Positions 1 through 10,273 of a DNA stretch of 64,000 nucleotides are shown here, one piece after another. Under the pieces are notes generated by a model. That model saw only the letters and a list, made by a program, of their open reading frames with translations. It did no database searches and was not told the DNA's origin. The first letter of the stretch is position 1. Every line of letters begins with the position of its first letter. Source of the stretch: Metridium senile (lineage: Eukaryota > Cnidaria > Anthozoa > Actiniaria > Metridiidae). The stretch is taken from positions 7,853,427-7,917,426 of the forward strand of contig OX459104.1 of NCBI GenBank assembly GCA_949775045.1, written 5' to 3'. Made by a program: the position numbers and the translations under genes.

Positions 1-103
1 AGCTTTGTTTGACCACGTGCTAATGTCGCAAAGAATCCTGGGTGTTATCGCCTCGGTTTGAAAATCTTCGACGTGGAAACCAAAGACGGCGTTGCATTTT
101 AAG

Positions 104-134
104 ACTCGTGCCGGCCATAGGCCTGGGCACGAGT
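104..134. repeat. Short palindrome, also present at 5515-5545
   Basis: A 31-bp near-perfect hairpin begins ACTCGTGCC and ends GGCACGAGT. The same hairpin, preceded by the same GTTGCATTTTAAG, recurs at 5515-5545. It probably marks the end of a dispersed element. Confidence 0.6.
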
Positions 135-139
135 AATTA

Positions 140-588
140 AAGCAAGTAGTTTACGTCTAGATTCTGGACGAATCTCACAGGCAAGCACTTCAGCATAACC
201 TTCAAGATCACGACGTCGTAAACGTTGTGTATTATTTCTCACTGCAATCATTTCTCCTCGACCGGTTCTTGTTTCTGTCCTTTCTGTGTATTGTGAAGTC
301 TAATCCGGGGAGTAGCTCACTATTCTGAATGTTAGGTTTTAACCAGGTTTCGCAAAGGAATATAATATCCGTTCCTCTCGACGTCAGGATCTGGAGTTCG
401 CACATTTTGTTTACAATACTCCTAGCGTTCATGTACAAGCATTTAATACTTGAGCAAAAGGTTTTGTAGTTTGTAGAGTTGACTGGTCCTGGCAGCGGGT
501 GAATGTCTCCACTTAGGTTACATTTTATAATTTGTGGGTTGAAAGAAGCCGTGGAATTTGCGTAATATTTGAGTCGTCGTTTCAACAA
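140..588 (-). pseudogene. LINE endonuclease N-terminal fragment (CR1/L2-like), frameshifted
   Basis: The minus-strand reading from 588 gives 118 residues that include LSGDIHPLPGP followed by LYMNARSIVNKM and DIIFLCETWL. These are the start of the apurinic-type endonuclease domain of non-LTR retrotransposons. After FTIHRKDRNKN the frame breaks; the neighbouring frame continues with a stretch containing RRRDLEGYAE and LACEIRPE, which is the expected continuation, to about position 140. The GDIHPLPGP block resembles the degenerate 2A-like motif seen ahead of this domain in some CR1-type elements, but the key asparagine is absent. No reverse transcriptase is present, so this is a dead 5' fragment. 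Confidence 0.75.
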
Positions 589-842
589 TCGGAATTAGAT
601 TGGTCATGAATGACATCGTGTAAGTTGCAGAGTGACATTTAGCCCAGGTATCTTAACAGTGTTGCCTGCTTTACTAATCAATTGCAAAGCGTGCGTAGAT
701 TCATATTTGAGTGAGTTTTGATGTAGTGACTCTTCAGTTCTAGTAAGTAAGATATGAGCAGAACTTTACAAAATATTAAGAGCCACAGTCTTCCCTGGCC
801 GACTCGCTTGAATGCCATTATTAAAATAGTCTGAAGTTGTCT

Positions 843-2093
843 TTAACGGCCAATCAGCTCTTTCAGAACTTGTCGACATGCATGACGAAGATCTGTAAAT
901 CTTACGACATAAATGACAGGATTCGTACATGAGTTTATGCAAAAAACAAATAGCGAAAATAACATGAAAAGAGAAGATGCCTTAGTTATTCTATTAATAA
1001 TCAAGCCTGCACACAACAGTGGTATGTAACAAAGGAGTAACCATCCCATAATAATCAACATTGTGTTTAGGGATTTTTTGTACTTGACAACATCAAAGTT
1101 GTCGCGTGATGAGTTGGGTTGCTGGGCGTGTACTTGTGCTGAGTTGGCTTGATGGGCGTGTACTTGTGGTGAGTTGTGTTGCTTGGCGTGTACTTGTGAT
1201 GAGTTGTGTTGCTGGGCGTGTACTTGTGGTGAGTTGGATTGCTGGGCGTGTACTTGTGGTGAGTTGGCTTGATGTGCGTGTACTTGTGGTGAGTTGTGTT
1301 GCTGGACGTGTACTTGTGATGAGTTGTGTTGCTGGGCGTTTACTTGTGATGAGTTGTGTTGCTGGGCGTGTACTTGTGGTGAGTTGGCTTGATTGGCGTG
1401 TACTTGTGGTGAGTTGGGTTGCTGGGCGTGTACTTGTGATGAGTGGGGTTGCTGGGCGTGTACTTGTAATAAGTTGGGTTGCTGGGCGTGTACTTGTGAT
1501 GTGTAACGATATAGAGCGTTGAAAGACTTGACGTAAAAAACGCAGATCATCAACAATATCAGAAATCCCAAAATCCCGCTTATCATGTCATAATAAATAA
1601 GGAAATTCTCGACGTTCATCACCGTCAATGTGTAGAAAAGCACCAGAATCCATGCCAACAGGACTAATCCAATAACCCTTCTTCTAGTGACAATCAATCT
1701 GTAACGTTGCTTGAGAGTAAGAGCCAAATATCTGTCGATACTTATCAATAATGACATGACGAAAGACATGGAGGCCAGATAAAGTCCTAATATATATGTC
1801 GCACTACTAGTACTGCAAATATCATCTATACTTATCTGCAGATAGAACACTTGCCTTACAATAGTTAAACCACTGTACACTAAAGCAACCAGAAAATCTG
1901 TGAGCGCCATGCTTGCGATCAACAAATAGGAAGGTTTATGTAGATTGGGAGATTTCAAGATGGCGACGACGATGAGAGCGTTTCCAAGTGTTGCAAGAAT
2001 AGAAACACATACATGTAGACATATCATTGCAATTAAAGGCTCCCTTAATATATCAATGTGTTTTAAAATAAATTGCGACAAAGGCTTTTGCAT
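843..2093 (-). CDS. Class A GPCR, cluster gene 1 (13 ICL3 repeats)
   Basis: This is a 416-residue seven-helix receptor without introns. Class A landmarks are present: GN in helix 1, TDF (D2.50) in helix 2, IDRYLAL at the end of helix 3, W in helix 4, CYIP in helix 6 in place of CWxP, and NSCTNPVIY in helix 7, followed by helix 8. Extracellular loop 2 is very short and has no cysteine, and helix 5 lacks proline; both recall the melanocortin/cannabinoid/S1P (MECA) group. The third intracellular loop holds 13 copies of a 10-residue repeat (1107-1496). The paralogs start MNASEYCKQ, but here a small deletion puts the ancestral ATG (2097) out of frame, and the open frame starts at the ATG at 2093. 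The N-terminal Asn sequon and Cys7 of the paralogs are therefore lost. Ligand unknown. It may be functional or newly compromised. Confidence 0.88.
   Translation of the reverse strand: MQKPLSQFILKHIDILREPLIAMICLHVCVSILATLGNALIVVAILKSPNLHKPSYLLIASMALTDFLVALVYSGLTIVRQVFYLQISIDDICSTSSATYILGLYLASMSFVMSLLISIDRYLALTLKQRYRLIVTRRRVIGLVLLAWILVLFYTLTVMNVENFLIYYDMISGILGFLILLMICVFYVKSFNALYRYTSQVHAQQPNLLQVHAQQPHSSQVHAQQPNSPQVHANQANSPQVHAQQHNSSQVNAQQHNSSQVHVQQHNSPQVHAHQANSPQVHAQQSNSPQVHAQQHNSSQVHAKQHNSPQVHAHQANSAQVHAQQPNSSRDNFDVVKYKKSLNTMLIIMGWLLLCYIPLLCAGLIINRITKASSLFMLFSLFVFCINSCTNPVIYVVRFTDLRHACRQVLKELIGR
1107..1496 (-). repeat. 30-bp coding minisatellite, 13 copies, in GPCR gene 1
   Basis: Thirteen in-frame 30-bp units encode variants of QVHAQQPNSS, including forms with QANSP, QHNSS and KQHNSP. 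The period is a multiple of three, so copy changes never shift the frame. Equivalent arrays in the paralogs are at 8874-9125 (8 copies plus two EL insertions), 15379-15468 (3), 18891-18980 (3), 21704-21943 (8), 26042-26131 (3), 31629-31838 (7) and 36340-36489 (5). Confidence 0.95.
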
Positions 2094-2133
2094 TCATTGT
2101 GCCTTTTACAGAGCAGCAATCCAATACAATAAA

Positions 2134-2206
2134 CGTTGTAGCTCAGTTGGTTAACGCGGTGCTTTCGGAATGAGAGGTCCCAAGCTCATTCCGGCCCAGT
2201 GACCTC
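2134..2206 (+). other. tRNA-like sequence, antisense to GPCR gene 1, upstream of its start
   Basis: TAGCTCAGTTGG at 2139-2150 matches the RNA polymerase III A box exactly. It is followed by TTAACGCGGTGC and a B-box-like region around 2180-2195. The anticodon arm does not fold well, so this is a decayed tRNA or the head of a tRNA-derived SINE rather than a working tRNA. It points away from the receptor gene. Confidence 0.5.
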
Positions 2207-2462
2207 ACACTTGGTTCGACGTCTTTCCAATCTGTGTAGCTTTGATAACCTTGAAATATACCCGTAAAACGGAGAAAAGCGCACCTCGGCTTCCTGAGAG
2301 ATCAGCTTACTTCTAGCTGAAGGAACTACCGCTAATTATTAGTGCTTTTCCTATTTTCTTTTGCAGTTCTTTGGTGTGATTCTCGTTCACTTTGGATGGA
2401 CAGGTGCTACAAACTGACAAATGAAACAGTTTCTATAAACTCTTCAAAGTTTTTTCCAGTAT

Positions 2463-2733
2463 TTACAGTGCGACAACTGAAACCACTGCCAACCAAACAA
2501 ATTTTAAAATAAACAGTTTTTCAGATCAAACCAAAAACTTGTAGAGGGTTCTCACAGGCTGAAATGTTTCTTATTCAATCTTGATCTATTCCGTTCACAA
2601 ATAATAAGAACTATTAGCATTTTAAGCAGAAAAGTCAAACATTTGTAAGGATTCTATTGTTCATATTCTCGATCGTGATTGCATGGATAATTATGTTTAG
2701 GTGGTGCTGGTTCCAGTAGTCGCACCGTAATTA
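2463..2733. mobile_element. MITE, TTACAGTGCGAC family, 5' of GPCR gene 1
   Basis: The ends read TTACAGTGCGACAACTG and, inverted, CCAGTAGTCGCACCGTAA. The element occurs at the same place upstream of every intact receptor gene in the cluster. It has no coding capacity. Confidence 0.7.
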
Positions 2734-5514
2734 CTTTTAGTGTAATGACCTAGCTATAATAACGCAGGTGATTTTAGAAAATCGCGCTAGCTGATTGGTT
2801 CGCAAATTTCGGGCTTTTTTCAATAATCGCTTACAGCGTATTAAATATACTAAATAATTAATAATTTTTGTTTGAAGCCGAAGATGTCTTTTTTACACAA
2901 TCAACTGTGTATTTATACTAAAAGAAAAACAAATGGATTCTTGTACAGTTTGAAAAGATATCACTTGTCGCAGAATTAAATCAAGATTTTTAAATTGCAC
3001 CCGCCAGACGGCTTTTTAACATGCACTTGCTATAATGCTTTCAAAGTGCACTCGAAACCCTTCGATTAATTTCCTATACAAACACTGACGCATGCAAACA
3101 TTGACCCAAGCAGTTCAAACTAATCTAACCGCTATTTGTCGTTGTTTTTACTGAGAAACATGGCAACAAAGCAGACCATAATGATTTTCAAAACCATAGT
3201 TATATAGAAATACCGATGCAGTCCACACTAGTCATACTGCCAGTTATCGTATATTTTTTTTAACTCCAAACACTGGTGCAGTTCACTCTAGTCTAACCGC
3301 TAGTTATCGTACATTTTTACATCAATTGTTTTTAGCTTTACAAACACTGTTGCAGATCACACTATCCGCTAGTTATCATACACTACAATAACGGTCCAAC
3401 ACTTTTTTTTAGTTTAAGTCAGGTTTTACTCAATATATTGAGTACATTTTGTGCATCTACATTTAGGTTTATCTTTATCATGAGTTTGGATTACTCACTA
3501 CTATAAAGTGTCATCCTGGGTACAATGATTGACTCGGTATTTTGAATTGTATCTACTCAAACGTATTTACAGTGTACATCTTTAATTATCGTATATTAGA
3601 ATAACTTTATAGGGCATTGAGGCGCATTTTGCGGGCTAAAATGAACAAATCAGAGCCGCTCAGATTAGATTGTTTCTCTTCTGAATGAATTAAAATGATC
3701 CTTTTTGGCTTAATAAAGAGTTGAGGTTTATGCGCGTAAAACCCATGCCTGCGAACCTCAACTCTATTGTTTTATTGTAAGTGCTTGCCTTAGCCTGACA
3801 TTACAAACATCTATTTTAATACACAAGGAAGTTTGGAGACATTTAAAAGGGGATGTGTGACGCCAAAGGTCTAGAAACCTGACTCTATTTAATAAGTAAC
3901 TAGACTCGGCTGCAGGGTTTACTCGTGCCCTTGATCTGGCTCTTAATTATGGAGAGATGCTAAATAGCTAGGAACAGTTGATTATAGTTAGGGACAGATT
4001 ATCATAGGTATAGAAAAACTAACTAGACCCTGGACTCCAGAGTTAACTGGGCTACCAGGTTGTGGCAGTTGTTTCTATGTACCAGTATTCCTGTGTTGCG
4101 AAAAAACATTATTATGAAATTGTTCTTGACAAAAAAACATCACACAAATAAGATGGGCAGTTACTGTGTGATTTTTGGCTTGTACAGAAACCTACCAGAC
4201 ATTTGTTTCTATGTAGTGGGATCCCTGTATCACCAAGTGTTGACATTTCTGCCCCCTCCCCTCCCCCCAAAGCGCTAGTTTAGTATCCGAGAGCTTGAAA
4301 ACTGCCTCAGAAAGAGTTTTATGAAGTTGTTCTCGAAAATTAAACAAAAAATTAAGAACAAGAAAGATAGATAGTTACTAAGGCAATATGTGTGATTTTT
4401 GAAGCAATTTGTGCTGTTTAGAATGGTTTCCAGACAGGCGGATTTGAGATTTCCCACGCCGCGGTTGAGTTCGCTTGGTTTCGTGAAGAAAGCCGTCACA
4501 TTCTCTGACATTGCACATTAATCAATATAAACTCAAGTTTTCTGTTTGAAAGTGCTAGATAATATGCCGTAGCGAATACAATTTTGCTGCCACATCTCAG
4601 CTTCTGTTTTGTATTGTACTCAATCGCTCAAGGTGGTCTTCGATTTAACACATTCCGGCGAAGATTTCCTAGTGTTTTTCAAAAGGTCAACCCTTTTGTA
4701 CAGCAATGATAGGGAATGTCTTGGTGATATATAACCATTATTTTCAGCGGGATCAGAATTAAACGAGCATGTAAAGAGAATAGGATTATCTAAAGATATT
4801 AATATTGACTGCTACATACAAAGACCCACAAATGATCGATTCACACAATGTTATTTACTTCAATGAATTAGGTTCGTTTGAAAATACGTATGAAAAATTT
4901 TGAAATCCTATTTTGATATGTTTACCATCATTAAGCAATTGTTCTTTTACCGAAGTATGAAGCTTGTATATCCATGCATATCCTTAGATGAGACGATTTT
5001 CCACATGGTATCGAAAACCTCAATATACGATCGAAGTCCCTCAAATGCATTAGTTGAATATTTCACTATTTTGAAACGAAAATGGCGATGAACATGAAAA
5101 CTAATACTCCAACTACGAACTTTGATGAATAAAAAGCCAAACTGCACGATTTTTAGTGACGATTGCGACTTTTAACCGCTTTTCAAGCCATTTTACCAAG
5201 ACCGTTTTTGAGTTGTGCTATATATTGCGCCATCTTGAAGTTGACCGGAGAGTAATCGGTATTCACGACTTCATGGCGAAGCCAAAAGAACTTCTGAAAC
5301 GCAAAAATTAGATGTGTCTTCTTGTGTGTTGTGTTTTTCTTTGCATGTCTGTTAAGTTTGAGGACATTTACTTCAATATTGAGCGATTTATGGGTTGTTT
5401 TTGGTGGTTAATCGACAACTTCGTAACATCTTCGTACATCTTCGGACTTTCCGAAGTACAACTTCTGACATGGAAACCAAAACTGAATAAAAAAAACACG
5501 CGTTGCATTTTAAG
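2734..5514. other. 5' flank of GPCR unit 1, no gene seen
   Basis: The part up to about 3650 is homologous to the unit 2 flank at 10274-11200. It includes diverged copies (about 3150-3400) of the satellite monomer that is amplified at 16.2 and 33.2 kb. From 3650 to 5514 I see only AT-rich sequence and short spurious reading frames. Confidence 0.55.
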
Positions 5515-5545
5515 ACTCGTGCCGGCCATAGGCCTGGGCACGAGT
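5515..5545. repeat. Second copy of the ACTCGTGCC hairpin
   Basis: Same 31-bp palindrome as at 104-134. It is followed directly by the 3' flank shared with other receptor units (AATAAGACACT...). Confidence 0.6.
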
Positions 5546-5638
5546 AATAAGACACTCAATAGTACTGAAATATCCATATTCTAGACAAATCGAAAACATC
5601 GATCGGCTCTATTTAAGAGAATTTGAATCATACATAAT

Positions 5639-5780
5639 GGTAATTGAACTGAGTGGAGTGCAATTTGGTCTAAAATCATACGAGTGATTACAAAATTGCA
5701 CGACCGCGCAGCGGGAGTGCAATTTGTTAATCACAAGTATGATTTCAGACCAAAATTGCACGACACGAAGTTCAATTACC
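5639..5780. mobile_element. Short inverted-repeat element (142 bp)
   Basis: The arms begin GGTAATTGAACT and end AGTTCAATTACC. They pair over about 50 bp with scattered mismatches (GTGCAATTTGGTCT against AGACCAAAATTGCAC). It lies immediately outside the terminal repeat of the Crypton-bearing element. Confidence 0.6.
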
Positions 5781-6109
5781 ACTTAATTATATCCATTTTC
5801 AAATCTGCAATGATAATACTCAAACTACAAATAGATATCTTTGAAATCAAATGAAATATTTATTAGTTGACTTTCGAGTATTTCAATCGTTTTTAATACA
5901 TTATTTTTAAAATTAATACGATACTATTTTGTAACCGGAAATCAAATGTTATTATGAAAATGTTCAAAAAATGGTCACGTGATGATTACATAACCATACA
6001 CGTCACTGGCACATGGTAATAAAATGTCATTACAAAATGGCTGCTCACGACATCAAGTCTAACGTTCTAAAAGCAGTCAAAAATGCTGCTTCTGAGAGTC
6101 TCTTTTTAA

Positions 6110-7882
6110 TTAGTCTTCATCATCTGACTCCAGGATAAATGCATGTCTTCTCTTCTTGGTTGCCGGTTCTTTGTGATCGTTTTGATAGTATACGTATACG
6201 TAGTTGTTAATTGTGCATCCTGAGTAGTTTTGACCTGGGGTTGACATGACCGCCATTCTCTGATTAAACAACATGGGATCAAAGGTCTGCTGCACTGGAA
6301 ATGACGGCAAACCAGCATTGAAGTTTGGATAGAACTGGCTTTGATAATTAGGAAAGGAGACCAATGTAGAACAATTCTGCAAAGTACTGATATTGGCTGC
6401 CGCAGCTCGAGGGACCACATTTTGTACTATTGACTATAATGGCATTCGTTGCTCGGTGCTACTACTCGATGTTGTTGTTGCTTGGGGAGCTTCTTATCCG
6501 CTGATGATGTGAGATATTTCTCTACGCTGGAAATCATCTACTTCATCATAGTCGTCAAGTGAGGATTCACGAGCATGACCTGTGATTTCTTTGATAATGT
6601 GGCGGGGATGGCCAGCTTTCTTGAGTTTTGACACCAATGTTTTTCTCATGCTGTCATTTGTAAGCTATTTGTCTGTTACCAAACAAGCTGCCAACGTCTT
6701 GACAATCTTTCCAATGGTATTTTCGCCCATTCGGACTTTTGAATACCAAACATCAGGAGATTTAGGGCGCTGAATGATCCCAAGATACAAAGGACCGTTG
6801 TCTTTCATGCCGTGCGGACGCTTTGACAGCCAGTCTTACTGGATCTCTCTCTCCTCCGTCTGTGGACCACATTATCTGCTTAGTTGTTCGACGTTTAATT
6901 GTAAGGCCGCCACTTCTTGTCTTCGTTGGGTTTTCTTCAAATTGTACATGTTCACTGCCATCTTCCTGTCTCCTAATTGCAAAGTCCTCGACATAGGCAT
7001 CATAATGTTCCTGTCTTCCTCGTAGTCCGAGCTGCTCTGTTAAGTTCTTAAAGTTTGTACTGGTTAGCACTCTGGCATTGCTATCCCCTAGCTGTCCTTT
7101 AGTCCATAGTGTAGCCTTTTCATCAGGATTCAATGGCTGTGATTTGTTTGGTCTCTTGCCCTTTCGTTGGAGGCGTAGGGAGATGGCTTTTGCGTTGAGG
7201 ATTTGCTGTGAATTGTTGAATTCACGTCCTCTTACGATGCTTAATGGATAGTTGTTGTCTTTCAGGTGTCGTTCAATGGCACTTTGCATGATCTTCAGAG
7301 ACTCTGGCTCGTAATCTTCACCATCTTTACGTTTTATTTCGGCGTAAAACTGTGCTAGCAGTTTATCTAGGTCTGTGGGCGCCATGTTGAACTTCAGATT
7401 TGACAACGAGTACGAGATTGAGTACAAGTACAAGTTTTTAAATTGGCCTTCTGTGTGTTGTTGATGATGAATTATAGTCTTGTGTATAGATTGAGACACC
7501 AAATATATAAAAGGACGTGTCCAGAATGTAATTCAGTATCAACAATACACAAAAGGCCAATTTTAAAACTTGTACTCGTACTCAATCTCGTACTCGTTGT
7601 CAAATCTGAAGTTCCCTATTAGGGAATGTCAATTTCAAGATGGCGGGATTGAAGCCACTTTCTGAAAACGGAAAGCCACTGTTTTGTTGAGCGACTGGTA
7701 TTTTTGTTGATTGCCACTGCCTTGAGTTCTGTAATATCATGGCTTGTGTAAACTGGAAAGCGTGACTGGTCTGGCCTTTGAACTGGTGTTGTTGACTCGT
7801 CACTCGTTGTTGTTGTTTCAGTTTCAATTAATTCTGCGTCAAAATCAATTTCAAAAGTTGGAAGGCTGGATGCATCAAACAT
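6110..7882 (-). pseudogene. Crypton-type tyrosine recombinase (DUF3504-like), decayed
   Basis: Read on the minus strand, an N-terminal piece (7882-7619, with INKNTSRSTKQWLSVF) is followed across an inserted MITE by a catalytic piece (about 7390-6762). That piece contains LGLRGRQEHYDAY, the Arg box, then KTRSGGL. A one-base shift near 6800 moves the reading to a frame with IIQRPKSPDVWYSKVRMG, then SMRKTLVSKLKKAGHP, HIIKEITGHARESS and the tyrosine region DDYDEVDDFQ. At least three stops interrupt this part. The histidine expected before SMRK is aspartate. The tail (6418-6110) has a basic PATKKRR stretch and an acidic end. The family is the Crypton-derived domain also found in ZMYM, QRICH1 and KIAA1958 proteins. 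This copy is not functional. Confidence 0.8.
7392..7613. mobile_element. MITE inserted in the Crypton gene, ~65-bp terminal inverted repeats
   Basis: GAACTTCAGATTTGACAACG at 7390-7410 is matched in inverse by CGTTGTCAAATCTGAAGTTC ending at 7613, with pairing continuing for about 65 bp. The recombinase reading ends ...LEIDIP on one side and resumes NMAPTDLDKLL on the other in a compatible frame. The element therefore interrupted a continuous gene. Confidence 0.85.
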
Positions 7883-8098
7883 ATCTGCTGCTTGAAGAAG
7901 TATATCATTATTAACCTAAAACTGTAAGCCTGTGTTAAATATTTCATCCATTTTCTTCTTGTGAGTCTTTTTTGCCTAAAGATTTTCCATGCAAATCACC
8001 TCAATTTTTTTTACCATACATTGTGCTTGCATCATTTTTTCTGTAATGTGATTGGTTTAATAATGAGTATTCTGCAATGTCATTGGCTGTTCAAATTG

Positions 8099-8200
8099 GT
8101 GCGATTTGAAACTCAAAATGATGCGATTTAGACTAAAAATGGTGCGATTTAGACCCAAAATGCTTGTGCGATTTAGGCTGAAATCAAGCTGTAAGGAACC
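8099..8200. repeat. Degenerate GTGCGATTTAGAC direct repeats
   Basis: Four copies of a roughly 20-30-bp unit built on GTGCGATTTAGAC. They lie between the Crypton gene and the right terminal repeat, so they are probably part of the element's subterminal sequence. Confidence 0.5.
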
Positions 8201-8609
8201 AATCAGACTGCAGGATTCACTAGTGATTTAAAAATGGATATAATTAAGAGTGTTAAAGAGTTCAGTTCAAAGTTATTATATTTCACCGCTCGCCCATTAA
8301 TTTCTCTCCCCAATTTCGTAGTTCAGATCAAGGAGGGGACAGTGAGATCGAAGTTGAGTGAAGACAAATATGGTGACCATTGAAAGTTTTGTTAGTTTTT
8401 GTAAAATGTTCGCACAGATGGACAATATACCATTACATTAAAAGAAAAGACAATTGAACAATTGTTAAATAAGTGCCTCCCTAGAATAAGGGCCGCATTT
8501 GAAGCGCAAACAACAGTTAATACGGTGTATACCTGAGTGGATATGACATATATCAACCCTCAGCTTTGCCCCGGTATATAAACTTTACTTCTATTTTCTG
8601 AAGTTGTCT

Positions 8610-9752
8610 TTAACGGCCAATCAGCTCTTTCAGAACTTGTCGACATGCATGACGAAGATCTGTAAATCTTACGACATAAATGACAGGATTCGTACATGAG
8701 TTTATGTTAAATACAAATATCGAAAATAACATGAATAGAGAAGATGTCATAGTTATTGTATTAATAATTAAGTTTGCACACAACAATGGTATATAACAAA
8801 GGAGTAGCCATCCCATAATCATCACCATTGTGTTCAGGGATTTCTTGTACTTGACAACAGTAAAGTTGTCGTGTGATGAGTTGGGTTGCTGGGCGTGTAC
8901 TTGTGATGAGTTGGGTTGCTGGGCGTGTACTTGTGATGAGTTGGGTTGCTGGGCGTGTACTTCTAGTTCTGATTGGTTGGATTGCTGGGCGTGCACTTGT
9001 GATGAGTTGGGTTGCTGGGCGTGTACTTCTAGTTCTGATTGGTTGGATTGCTGGGCGTGCACTTGTGATGGGTTGGGTTGCTGGGCGTGTACTTGTGAAA
9101 GGTTGTTTTTCTGGGCGTGAATTTGTGATGTGTAACGATGGAGAGCGTTGAAAGACTTGACGTAAACAACGCAGGTCATCAACAAGGTCAAAAATCCCAA
9201 AATCCCGCTTATCATTTGATGATAAATGAGGAGTTTCTCGACGTTTAACACCGTCAACGTACACAAAAGCACCAAACTCCACGCCAAGAGGATTATTCCA
9301 ATAACCCTTCTTCTAGTGACAATCAATCTGTAACGCTGCTTGAGAGTAAGAGCCAAATATCTGTCGATACTTATCAATAATGACATGACAAAACACATCG
9401 CAGACAGATATAATTCTAATGTATAAAACGCATTACTAGTACTGCAAATATCATCTATACTTATCTGCAGATAGAACGTCAGTTTTGCAATGGCAAAATT
9501 ACTAAGCAATATACCAACAAGAAAATCAGCGAACGTCATACTTGTGATCAACAAATAGGAGGGTTTATGCCGTAGATTGGGTGATTTCAAGATGGCGACG
9601 ATGATGAGAGCGTTTCCAAATGTTGCAAGAACAGAGACACATACATGTAGGCATATCATTGCAATTATTGGCTCCCTTAATATATCAATGTGTTTTACAA
9701 TAAAATAATGATGCATCAAAGGCTGTTGCTTGCAGTATTCGCTTGCATTCAT
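8610..9752 (-). CDS. Class A GPCR, cluster gene 2 (8 ICL3 repeats)
   Basis: I choose the ATG at 9752 (MNASEYCKQQPLMHHYF), which is the start shared by the paralogs and gives 380 residues. The frame also opens upstream to an ATG at 9803, but those 17 residues derive from flank brought close by loss of the tRNA-like segment. Helix motifs match the family: ADF in helix 2, IDRYLAL, CYIP, NSCTNPVIY. One extra Arg sits in intracellular loop 1 (SPNLRHKP). The ICL3 array (8874-9125) has eight 10-residue units, and two of them carry an in-frame EL insertion that is unique to this gene. The 3' flank is the type shared with genes 4 and 6. Confidence 0.9.
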   Translation of the reverse strand: MNASEYCKQQPLMHHYFIVKHIDILREPIIAMICLHVCVSVLATFGNALIIVAILKSPNLRHKPSYLLITSMTFADFLVGILLSNFAIAKLTFYLQISIDDICSTSNAFYTLELYLSAMCFVMSLLISIDRYLALTLKQRYRLIVTRRRVIGIILLAWSLVLLCTLTVLNVEKLLIYHQMISGILGFLTLLMTCVVYVKSFNALHRYTSQIHAQKNNLSQVHAQQPNPSQVHAQQSNQSELEVHAQQPNSSQVHAQQSNQSELEVHAQQPNSSQVHAQQPNSSQVHAQQPNSSHDNFTVVKYKKSLNTMVMIMGWLLLCYIPLLCANLIINTITMTSSLFMLFSIFVFNINSCTNPVIYVVRFTDLRHACRQVLKELIGR

Positions 9753-10033
9753 TGTGCTTTTTGTGACCTCGGTGACCTCACACTTGGTTCGACGTCTTTC
9801 CAATCTGTGTAGCTTTGAGTAGCTTGAAATACCCGTAAAACGGACAAAAGCGCACCTCGGCTTCCTTGGAGATCATCTTACTTCTAGCTGAAGGAACTAC
9901 CTCTAATTATTAGTGCTTTTCCTATTTTCGTTTGCAGTTCTGTGATGTGATTCTCGTTCACTTTTGATGGACAGCTGCTACAAACTGACAAATGAAACAG
10001 TTTCTATCAACTCTTCTAAGTTCTTTCCAGTAT

Positions 10034-10273
10034 TTACAGTGCGACTACTGAAACCAGTGCCAACCAAACAAATTTCAAGATAGTTTGTGAGATGAAACAA
10101 AAAAGAAATTTGTAGAAATTTCTCACAGACTAAGATGTTTCTTACTCAATTTTGATCTATTCTGTTCACATGTAATAAGAACTATTAGCATTTTATGCAA
10201 AAAAGGCATACATTTGTAGAGATTCTATTGTTGATATTCTAGATGTTTTGTTGGCCCCAGTAGTCGCACTGTA
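10034..10273. mobile_element. MITE, TTACAGTGCGAC family, 5' of GPCR gene 2
   Basis: Ends TTACAGTGCGACTACTG and CAGTAGTCGCACTGTAA inverted. Same family and same relative position as in the other receptor units. Confidence 0.75.

Larger units (their letters stand above)
5782..8248 (-). mobile_element. About 2.5-kb element carrying the Crypton recombinase, flanked by 24-bp inverted repeats
   Basis: Positions 5782-5805 and the inverse of 8225-8248 match at 23 of 24 bases (core CTTAATTATATCCATTTT). The right boundary coincides with the point where the 3' flank of GPCR unit 2 stops matching its paralogs at 19540 and 26700 (after ...TTTAACACTCT). This supports insertion of a discrete element into the receptor unit. 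Terminal inverted repeats are not typical of Cryptons, so they may belong to a host element. Confidence 0.5.

Noticed and set aside
1106..1522. Plus-strand 138-codon frame over the gene 1 repeat, and similar antisense frames over the arrays of genes 2, 5 and 7
   Set aside because: The 30-bp unit has no stop in several frames, so long antisense frames arise automatically. They encode only repeats such as VAGRVLVMSW and lack any domain.
2134..2206. A functional tRNA gene
   Set aside because: The A box is perfect but the anticodon and T stems do not pair convincingly and no acceptor stem is seen; kept only as tRNA-like.
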